Made by a program: the position numbers and the translations under genes. The notes beneath the pieces are model-generated. The model was not told the DNA's origin and did not search any database. It saw only the letters and a program-made list of their open reading frames with translations. Shown piece after piece: positions 56,141 to 64,000 of a stretch of 64,000 nt of DNA. Origin of the DNA: Euglena gracilis (lineage: Eukaryota > Euglenida > Euglenophyceae > Euglenales); the NCBI GenBank assembly GCA_039621445.1, contig CP154955.1:47598139-47662138 (forward strand), read 5' to 3'. The first letter of the stretch is position 1, and every line of letters begins with the position of its first letter.

Positions 56141-57069
56141 TTTGTGTGGAAACCTCTGAATAAAATCTTTCGATTGATGGGCAACATGGCTTCAGAAGTG
56201 TGGAATCTACCCTCACCCCCCCCTATTTGGCTAATGGCCGGGCTCCTTCGGACCCCCAATTAGCCAATTAGGGGGGGGGGACAATTAGGGGAGGTTACCC
56301 GGCCAACAGCCAATAAGCCTGACCCCCCCCCCAATTGGCTGATGGACCGTCCAACGGGACCCCCAATTAGCCAATTAGGGGGGGGGGGCAAACAGGGGGG
56401 GGGGTGAGGGCACTAATTTCGACCGGCAGCCGGTTTGGGCCAAAGTCACCCAAAACTGCCCCAAACATGGGCTTTTGGGGCGAAATTGGCCATGATTCCT
56501 CAGCCGCCGGTTTGGGCGTGAACCCGGAGCCCCCTAGAAACAATTTCAAAAACTGTGTCCCAGGCACCGGGTTCAAACCGGCGTCCGGGACACAGTTTTC
56601 ATGGAACGTACTTCACCTCTTAATTACTTCCTGAATTCAATCCTTCTTAAAACCGTGTCCAGCCTCGCACCTGCCGTGAAATTCGTGTTCTTGAAACCGT
56701 GTATTGGGGCTCTGGCTTCACGCCCGAACCGGCGTTCTGGACGCCGGTTCGGCGCAGAAATTTCTGCGCCGAACCGGTGTCCAGAACGCCGGTTCAGGCG
56801 GGAAAACGGCGTCCTGGGGACCGAAAATGAAAAGTGCCAAAAATGGTTTGTAGACATGAGGCAATCATATCTGAGCACTTTTTGGGGGGTATTTGGCCAG
56901 AAATTGGGGTATTTTGTGCAACAATTTCCATTTGGCCAAATCTGGGGATTTTCTGAAATAGAATACCATGCAGCAGGGCTGAAATCTAAGGCCATCTAAA
57001 ACCCTTGAGAAGGGTTATCCATCAAGGGGCAACATGGCAGGTGAACAGTGGATTTTGGAATTTGCGAAA

Positions 57070-57545
57070 AGGGTCCAAAAATTGCAATTCTGAAAAAACC
57101 CAAGGGGTCCAGCTAAAATTTCCTAACCATAATTCTGAAAAACCCAGGGGAGGGTCCAACCAATTTTGAAAACACCCAGGGGGGCCAAAATTTCCCAACT
57201 GTGAATAACATTTCCCAACAATTTTGAAAAATTCCCGGGGGGGTCCAGCCAAAATCAACCGTACTTCTGAAAAACCCTAGGGGGGGGGGGGGCTCCAGCC
57301 AATTTTTTTTCAACCGTGTTTGTGAAGAAACCCAGCCAAAATTTCTGAACCGGAATTCTGAAAAAAAGGGGGATCAAATCCCAACCATAATTCTGGAAAA
57401 AAAACCAGCGGGGTCCAACCGAAAATTCGGCATTGCAAATCTGAAAAAATCTGGGGGGGGTCCAGCCAAAATTTCCCAACCGTGATTCTGAAAAAACCTA
57501 GGGGTGGTCCAACCAAAAAAAAATTCCAAATCGTAATTCTGAAAA
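57070..57545. repeat. TCTGAAAAACCC...GGGTCCAGCC degenerate tandem repeat
   Basis: Around a dozen loose copies of TTCTGAAAAAACC(C/T)AGGGGGGTCCAGCCAAAATTTCC, at roughly 30-60 bp spacing. Not coding. Confidence 0.8.
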
Positions 57546-57745
57546 AAAAAACTTTCGATTGATGGGTAACCTGGCATCAGACGGATGAAAACTTCAATCG
57601 GCCGATCGACATGGCCATGAGCCCAAAAGATCCCAAAAATGCCCAAAAATGTTCAGAAACTGGGTATTTAGGGCGAAATTGGCCTTTATTCCTTGAACGC
57701 CGGTTCGGGCGTGAAGCCAGAGCCCCTAATCCACGGTTTCAACAA

Positions 57746-57863
57746 CTGTGTCCAGAACGCCGGTTCGGGCGTGAAGCCGTGTTCCAGAACGCCGGTTCGG
57801 GCTGCCGCCCGAACCGGCGTTCTGGAACACGGCTTCACGCCCGAACCGGCGTTCTGGACACAG
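57746..57863. repeat. Perfect 57-bp palindrome, 4-nt loop
   Basis: Arms 57746-57802 and 57807-57863 are exact reverse complements (loop TGCC). Each arm contains two CCAGAACGCCGGTTCGGGC units. Confidence 0.97.
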
Positions 57864-58154
57864 TTTTCGTATCAGAACACAGATTTCAGGGCAGGCACTG
57901 AATCTAAACACGGATTTCAGGGCATTTCAGGGCTGAGTTTGAAAAACGACAACATTGATCTCCAGGACACAAAAACGTGAATTCATTGACCGCGACAGCC
58001 GGTCTCATGCGTCCCCGATGTGTGAGGCGAGTTGTGGGAAACCAGGAAACATAACAAACCGCGACTGACCTTTTGGTGAGAAAAAGAACAATATAAAGAA
58101 ACCGCACATATACTGATATATATATACAGATATAGGTGCGGTCGGCTCCCGGAT

Positions 58155-58475
58155 CTGGCCTGAAAGGGGGGGGGTAGTGGGCCGACCCCAGGGTCGGCCC
58201 ACAGTCGCCAAACGTCGCCAAAGGTCGCTATGGGTATTTCCTACTCAGTCTTTTTTGCATTGTGGTGCCGTAGGCAACTGTTCGGCGGCCCTAATATAAC
58301 AAAATCCCTTGTGTGTGCAACTCCTTTTGTGTGTAAGTTGCGCTAATTTGATTTGGAGCACATTTTTTGACATCGACCATTGGCGCATGGCGACCTTTGG
58401 CGACCTTTGACGACCGTGGGCCGACCCCAGGGTCGGCCCACTACTCCCCCCCCCCCCAGGCCAGATCTACCCCCC
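58155..58475. repeat. Inverted repeat with GTGGGCCGACCCCAGGGTCGG arms
   Basis: Arms at about 58165-58232 and 58385-58450 are inverted copies sharing GGCCGACCCCAGGGTCGGCC and GTCGCCAAAGGTCGC. They flank about 150 bp. Confidence 0.85.
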
Positions 58476-58499
58476 GGTGCGGTCAAAGATACACACCAT

Positions 58500-58980
58500 G
58501 GGTTTTCTGGACCACGGGAACTTTTGCAAAGGAACGAGCCGTATTTTGGGGGTCACCTCAAATCCTAGCAACAAAAGTGGTAGGACAAGCCACAAGCGTC
58601 ACAAACCACCTTGTTCGTTTCCACACAGTATGTTTTTTTGGGATCGACACGCCACGGAACGCACACTTTTCTTCTTTTGGGGGACACCTTGTTCGTTCCG
58701 CACAGGATGTTTTTTTGGGATCAACACGCCACAGAACGCACGCTTTTCTTCTTTTGGGGTGCGGGAGTGGGATTGGGGGGCAGGAACCTCCCGTGAGGAG
58801 GAGACAGAAGCGGAAAGTTGTTCAGCAGGCGGGAAAAACAAGAGAACAACGGAAAGGTCCTGATTTACAACAGCGTGCTCTACAGACGGCGGAGCACAAA
58901 AGTTCCTCCACGCCGACCACCGCTCAACGTTCCGTGCCGTTGTCTCCCCATCGTCGTCTTCTTCAACCTTGATGTACCTC
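58500..58980 (-). pseudogene. PHD-like gene family, broken minus-strand copy
   Basis: Reads VEEDDDGETTARNVERWSAW, then KRAFCGVLIPKKHPVRNEQG, a near 75-bp tandem duplication of the CGVxIPK segment (58630-58780), and VCDACGLSYHFCC followed by stops. It aligns with the 50.4-kb copy across the zinc-finger region. Confidence 0.5.
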
Positions 58981-59024
58981 ACGTCCCGTTCAGAGGGCTG
59001 ACCCTTCAGTGGAATCCATGGCGT

Positions 59025-59510
59025 TTTTTTGTTTTTTTTTTAAAAAAAAGGACAACGTTTTTTTGTTTTTTATTAAAAAAACGGGCAAAAAAAACGACAA
59101 AAAAAAACAAAGGGGAAAATGATGGTCCAGATTTTGCCTTTGATCGCAAGGGTGAACCAATCTTAGCTCAAATGACTTGAAAACCAATACTTTTGGTTGT
59201 CTTCAACAAGAATGGTCAAAATAGGGCATTTTTCTGCCATTTTGGCTTGAAACCATTCCAAACTAGGTCCTTTTTTGACAGAGTGCGGGAACAAAAGGCA
59301 AAATTTAACTATGCTTTTTGGTGCCTTTCTCTGACCGAGGATGGGCAAAAAAAGCTAAAAGTAAAAGCAAATTTTTTTTGCCCTGGACCCTCAATGGCGT
59401 TTTTTTTATTGTTTTTTTTATTATAAAAAAACATTTTTTTAAAAAAACGTGTTTTTTAACTTCGTTACGTGTTTTTTTAACTTCGTTTTAAACGAAGTGC
59501 CAGCTATAGT
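59025..59510. mobile_element. CATAGCTGGC-family element, decayed
   Basis: Internal sequence follows the copies at 47230 and 62882 (poly-T/A arms, GATGGTCCA, CGAAGTGCCAGCTAT at the right end). The left end is shortened to CATGGCG. The flanking octamers no longer match well. Confidence 0.7.
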
Positions 59511-59514
59511 AAAT

Positions 59515-59680
59515 ACAATCGTGATCAGCATCAACGTCCAAGACCTCATTGCAATAAGAGTGCCGTTTCCCTTTTTAGTGTTATGAACAAACTGGTACCA
59601 ATCGACTGCCTGTGGAGCATCCGGCATGTCCGCTGGAGGGGCAGCAACTTCAGCAGACTCACTGGGAGAGCATTCATTTT
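59515..59680 (-). CDS. Possible coding fragment next to a transposon
   Basis: Minus strand is open and protein-like: ADMPDAPQAVDWYQFVHNTK and GNGTLIAMRSWTLMLITIV, running straight into the CATAGCTGGC-family element. No family recognised. Confidence 0.3.
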
Positions 59681-60934
59681 GAGTTACAATATAAGCATGA
59701 ATTCAGACCTATGCATGGCGCCGGATTCTGGGACTGGTTCCGGCAGCGGCACACCGTCCACGGCACCATCTCCACAAAATGCAATGATGCCTATGAAACT
59801 AAAAATTATTAACCCGGCGCTTCTGAACAAACAACTTCAGCCTGAAAGTGGGTTCACGGGGCCGCCTTCGGCGGCCCCGTGGGTGAACCCCCTTTCAGGC
59901 TGAAAGCTGGGCTTGGGCACGATTTTGTAATGGAAACCGTGTCTGGGGGCTCCGGGTTCACCCCCCAAACCGGCGTCTGGGACGCCGGTTCGCCGGCGTC
60001 TGGGACGCCGGTTCGGGCGAAAAATTTCTGCCCGAACTGGCGTCCCAGACGCCGGTTTGGGCGTGAACCCAGCGTCGGAGGTTCGGCACGTCTGACGAGG
60101 ACCCTCGGCCACCAAGGGGGGGGGGTCCCAATTTGCCGTGCCGAGGGGGTCAATCCCCTAGGGGGGGGGTCCACCGTGGCGGACAGCCGGAATTTCCCAA
60201 AGGAAAATTCATTGGTATGATTTGGCATGCTGTGCCGATTTGCCGAATCCCCATTTTAACGTGCTGAGGGGGTCCGACCACCAAGGGGGGGGGGGGTGGC
60301 TGCCGAACGTCCGTCTGGGGGACCCAAAATAAAAAGTGCCCAGGAGTGTCCAAAAGGGTTTGTAGACATGTGGTGATCACATTTACAGCCAAACCCGGAA
60401 ACTTTAGCCCATCGTGACGGTTACTTGACATGGAGTCGCCAGAATGATGGCGGCTTAGAGTTGCCAAAATGATGGCATCAAAACAATACCCCCCCCTAAA
60501 TGACCCTATTAATGTCGCTTCAGGACCCCCCAAAGGGTCATCTAGGGGGGGATCATTTAGGGAGGGGGATACTTTTCCCACTTGAAAAATTGCTCTGCTC
60601 TATGACCCCCCCCCCTAGATGACCCCCCCAGGGGGGTCATCTAGGGGGGGGGGTCATTTAGGGGGGGTACCAAGTTTTTACACCGATAGGGGGTGTCGTC
60701 CCCGTGACCCCCCCCCATGACCCCCCCCCCCCGTGACCCCCCGTGACGTGGATTTGAACACCCCCCGATTTTGGGGTCCGCAAACGCACGTGCTTCAATC
60801 AGAACTGCTTTCAGAATTTTTTTTCGAATGTCGCGGAAGCCGGAAACATTGAAGAGGAGGCCATATCCCCCCCGTGACCCCCCCCCCCCCGAGAGTGCCA
60901 AACGGCAAACTGGGGGGGGGGGGGGGGGGGGGTA

Positions 60935-61075
60935 GTCGGCCGACTAGTCGGCCGACTACCCAATTGGTCGGCCGACTAGTCGGCCGACTAATTGGTCGGT
61001 AGCTAGTCGGCGGGGGGGGTGGGGGGGTTAGTGGGTAGTCGGCCGACTAGTCGTCCGACTACCCACTCTAATGGA
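60935..61075. repeat. GTCGGCCGACTAGTCGGCCG palindromes
   Basis: Overlapping dyads of GTCGGCCGAC and ACTAGT. An inverted counterpart lies at 62495-62710, including the shared TTAGTGGGTAGTCGGCCG. Confidence 0.88.
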
Positions 61076-61304
61076 CTAACGGGTCAAAACCGCGGACTTT
61101 TAAGCCCCCCCCTTGGGAAAATTTTTTTGTCTAAATCACCTCAACGCCGGTCAAAACCCACCCAAATGGCTCCAGGTGAATATGAAAAAAAATTGGGGGA
61201 AAATGTCCATTTTGGGCCACTTTTGACAAAAGTACACCTCTCCCCATTGAATTTTCAATATAAGTCAAAATTTGCAAAAAAAAAGGGTCTTATCCCTCCA
61301 AGTC

Positions 61305-62235
61305 TATTGCCAACATAGAAGGGATTTTGTTATTCGAGGGGGGGGTGCGGGGGGGCAGAGCCCCCCCCCCCCCCCCCTATGCCAAAATGAGGCACCAAAA
61401 AGAACTAGCCCCCAAATATGTTGCCAACACAGAAGGGGTTTTGTTATTTGAGGGGGGGGTGTGTGGGGGGGGGCGGAGCCCCCCCCCCGCCTATGCCAAA
61501 GTGAGCCACAAAAACGACTTAGCCCCCGAATATGTTGCCAACACAGAAGGGATTTTGTTATTTGAGGGGGGGGTGTGCGGGGGGCGGAGCCCCCCCCCCC
61601 CCCGCCTATGCCAAAGTGAGCCACAAAAACGACTTAGCCCCCGAATATGTTGCCCACATAGAAGGCATTTTGTTATTTGAGGAGGGGGTGCGGGGGGGGC
61701 AGAGCCCCCCCCCCCCCGCCTGAGTCGTTTTTGTGGTTCACTTTGGCATAGGCGGGGGGGGGGCGGGCTGACCGCCCCCCCCGCACCCCCCCCTCAAATA
61801 ACAAAATCCCTTCTGTGTTGGCAACATACTCGGGGGCTAAGTCGTTTTTGTGGCTCACTTTGGCATAGGCGGGGGGGGGGTCCGCCCCCCCCTCAAATAA
61901 CAAAATCCCTTCTGTGTTGGCAACATATTCGGGGGCTAAGTCGTTTTTGTGGCTCACTTTGGCATAGGCGGGGGGGGGGGGGCTCCGCCCCCCCCCCCGC
62001 ACCCCCCCCTCAAATAACAAAATCCCTTCTGTGTTGGCAACATACTCGGGGGCTAAGTCGTTTTTGTGGCTTACTTTGGCATATTGGCCCCCGAGTATGT
62101 TGCCAACACAGGGGGGTGCAGGGGGGGGGGGTGGAGCCCCCCCCCCCCCACCCATGCCAAAGTGAGCCACAAAAACGACTTAGCCCCCGACTATGTTGCC
62201 AACACAAAAGGGATTTTGTTATTTGAGTCTCGGAT
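61305..62235. repeat. About 115-bp repeat array with an orientation switch
   Basis: Unit: GCCAACA(C)AGAAGGGATTTTG...poly-G/GCGGAGCC/poly-C...GCCTATGCCAAAGTGAGCCAC. Four or five direct copies (61305-61725), then three or four inverted copies (61725-62085), then another direct copy (62085-62235). Confidence 0.9.
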
Positions 62236-62881
62236 TGGGGTGGAGGGGGGAGTTTTCAGCCTCTCGTGATGCAGAACGCAGATTGCAGATTGCATTTCTA
62301 AAGGATTTTAATGTAATCCCTGTTTCATCATTGGTTTTTTACCCCTCCAGACCCCCATCAAGGGCCCACCGACCCCCCACTGACCAAAGATTTCCATCTG
62401 GGGGTGTTTATTTAGGCGTAAGACACTTATTTGGACCCATCCGGACCATTTCCGGGTGATTTGGGCCCGCCACAGACCATTTTTATGACCGCCGACTAGC
62501 CACCGACTAGTTTCCATTGGATTTTGTTCATGGGGGGGGCTTAAAAGTCGGCGGTTTTGACCCGTTAGTACATTAGAGTGGGTAGTCGGCCGACTAGTTG
62601 GCCGACTACCCACTACCCCCCCCCCTGTCTCGCCGACTAGCTACCGACTAGGCCTAGTCGGTGGACCAATTGGGTAGTCGGCCGACTAGTCGGCCGACTA
62701 CCCACCCCCCCCCCCCCCCGTCTCCCGCCCTGCGCCCCCCCCCCCCGAGACCCCCCCGTGACCCGGCCCACCCCCATAGGCCGGTGTTTTGGCCTCTTCC
62801 ACAACGAACATTATTTTTTTTATGAATCCCGCTCAGTCAATGACAAATTCAACTTTGCTTTAAGAAAAAAGCAGTGCGACC

Positions 62882-63305
62882 CATAGCTGGCGTTTTTTTT
62901 GTTTTTTTCAAAAAAAACGTTTTTTTTGTTTTTTATTAAAAAAAACGGGCAAAAAAAACGGCAAAAAAAACAAAGGGGAAAATGATGGTCCAAATTTTGC
63001 CTTTGATCGCAAGGGTGAACCAATCTAAGCTCAAATGACTTGAAAACCAATAATTTTGGTTGTCTTCAACAAGAATGGTCAAAATAGGGCATTTTTCTGC
63101 CATTTTGGGATGTTTCAACTTGAAACGTCCCAAATTTGGTGTCTTTCTCTGACCGAGGATGGGGAAAAAAAGCTAAAATTAAAGGCAAAAAAATTTTTGC
63201 CCTGGACCCTCAATGGCGTTTTTTTTGTTTTTTTTAAAAAAAACATGTTTTTTTTAAAAAAAACGTGTTTTTTTTGACTTCGTTTTAAACGAAGTGCCAG
63301 CTATG
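62882..63305. mobile_element. Non-autonomous DNA transposon, CATAGCTGGC family, exact 8-bp TSD
   Basis: Ends CATAGCTGGCG and GTGCCAGCTATG; GTGCGACC repeats exactly at 62874-62881 and 63306-63313. 424 bp, poly-T/A interior, similar to 47230-47634. Confidence 0.95.
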
Positions 63306-63313
63306 GTGCGACC

Positions 63314-63618
63314 TGTTGAAATGAAAAGGGAAAAGAACCCGAAACTCCATTGTGCAGTCAACACTCACATGAACGGCAGAATCATTGCAAGTCAACAGAA
63401 CACAATAATGGGCTCAAAAGAACCAAGAAATTTGTTTGCACCCTCGATGGGCCGGCCTGTTTTTTTTTTTTTTGAAGTTGTTCGGTGCAGCCGCAATGGT
63501 GTTAGCACTGCGCACGTTCTCCAAAGCTGCCCTGGAACTGCCAGCACAGGCAATGCCATTCATCTCATCAGCCACCGACGGCCCCAGTGGCAACCTGAAC
63601 GTTTGTCCCATTGTATAA
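63314..63618 (+). CDS. Possible coding fragment, unknown
   Basis: Two plus-strand stretches read like protein: KNPKLHCAVNTHMNGRIIAS then QQNTIMGSKEPRNLFAPSMG (to 63451), and LFGAAAMVLALRTFSKAALE then LPAQAMPFISSATDGPSG (63480-63618, stop), separated by a T run. No family recognised. Confidence 0.3.
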
Positions 63619-63694
63619 CATTTGTCCCATTGGAAACACCGTCTGTCGCTTTGTGGGCAAGTTCACCATGACCTCACCGTGTGTCAAGTAACAT

Positions 63695-63900
63695 GACCCC
63701 CCCTATATGTCACCCCCCCCTAATTGTCGCCCCCCCCCCCTTGGGGGGCGACAATTAGGGGGGGGGGGTTACCCATGGACCCATTGACGGGTAGGGTAAA
63801 TCGAGTAACCCCCCCCTAATTGTCACCCCCCCCCCCGAATTGTCGCTAGGGGGGGTCAAAGCGCTCCCGGGGGGGGGGGCGTTTAGGGGGGGGTCACGTT
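63695..63900. repeat. CTAATTGTC(A/G)CCCCCCCC inverted repeats
   Basis: Alternating CCTAATTGTCGCCCCC and GGGGCGACAATTAGG blocks. No gene. Confidence 0.8.
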
Positions 63901-63920
63901 AACGGGCATCAATGCAAAGT

Positions 63921-64000
63921 CACCACAGAGAGGGCTTGTGAGACCATAGCCCAAGGGGTAGACGCATGGGCTATCCTACAAGTGGACCTGCAAAATGCGT
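63921..64000 (+). pseudogene. Reverse-transcriptase fragment at the window edge
   Basis: The open frame ERACETIAQGVDAWAILQVD then LQNA matches the (L/I)Q-x-D-x-x-NAFN region found in LINE-type reverse transcriptases. The window ends before the rest of the domain can be seen. Confidence 0.45.

Noticed and set aside
63935-63980. Possible tRNA-like sequence (GCCCAAGGGGTAGACGC)
   Set aside because: No cloverleaf could be drawn and the sequence reads smoothly as a reverse-transcriptase fragment.

Overview
The window looks like nuclear DNA of a eukaryotic microbe, most likely a euglenid (confidence about 0.6). Genes are broken into short GC-rich exons separated by long repeat-filled introns, there are no operons or ribosome-binding sites, and two intron types occur side by side: ordinary GT-AG introns and introns without GT-AG whose two ends are complementary. 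That mixture is the textbook feature of euglenid nuclear genes. Most long open frames here are not genes. They arise from GT, TATATG or TGCAAAA repeats and from very frequent poly-G and poly-C tracts.

Three protein genes can be read, all on the minus strand. (1) 309-9129, possibly reaching to about 19450: a coiled-coil protein with repeated F/Y-x-x-W-L motifs, eleven exons plus possible Ser/Pro-rich upstream exons; nearly all of its introns are GT-AG and in phase. (2) 19699-about 30555: a CobW/COG0523 (G3E) GTPase, with Walker A, NEFGE, NGCLC, VRGDL, VEGSG, VVDA, NKVD and the C-terminal R-x-KG region on separate exons. (3) 34887-42276: an Mpv17/PMP22-family membrane protein. From 42 kb to the end the window is mostly nested repeats: a broken reverse transcriptase/RNase H retroelement (46190-47710), several partial copies of a PHD-finger-like gene (50.4, 52.9, 55.5 and 58.5 kb), fragments of unknown coding sequence, and a second reverse-transcriptase fragment at the right edge.

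The most interesting system is a set of short non-autonomous DNA transposons with terminal inverted repeats (CAGGCTTC..., CAGGGGTTT... and CATAGCTGGC...) and exact 8-bp target-site duplications. One sits in the CobW gene exactly where an intron must be: its terminal repeats form the intron ends, and removing the element plus one target copy keeps the reading frame. Another interrupts the RNase H domain of the retroelement, and there too removing the element plus one 8-bp copy gives an open, domain-like frame. A third has an unoccupied sister site 0.5 kb away in an inverted duplication. Other CobW introns lacking GT-AG have short complementary ends set just inside the boundaries, as expected of aged versions of the same insertions. 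Together this supports the idea that euglenid-type nonconventional introns arise from such elements.
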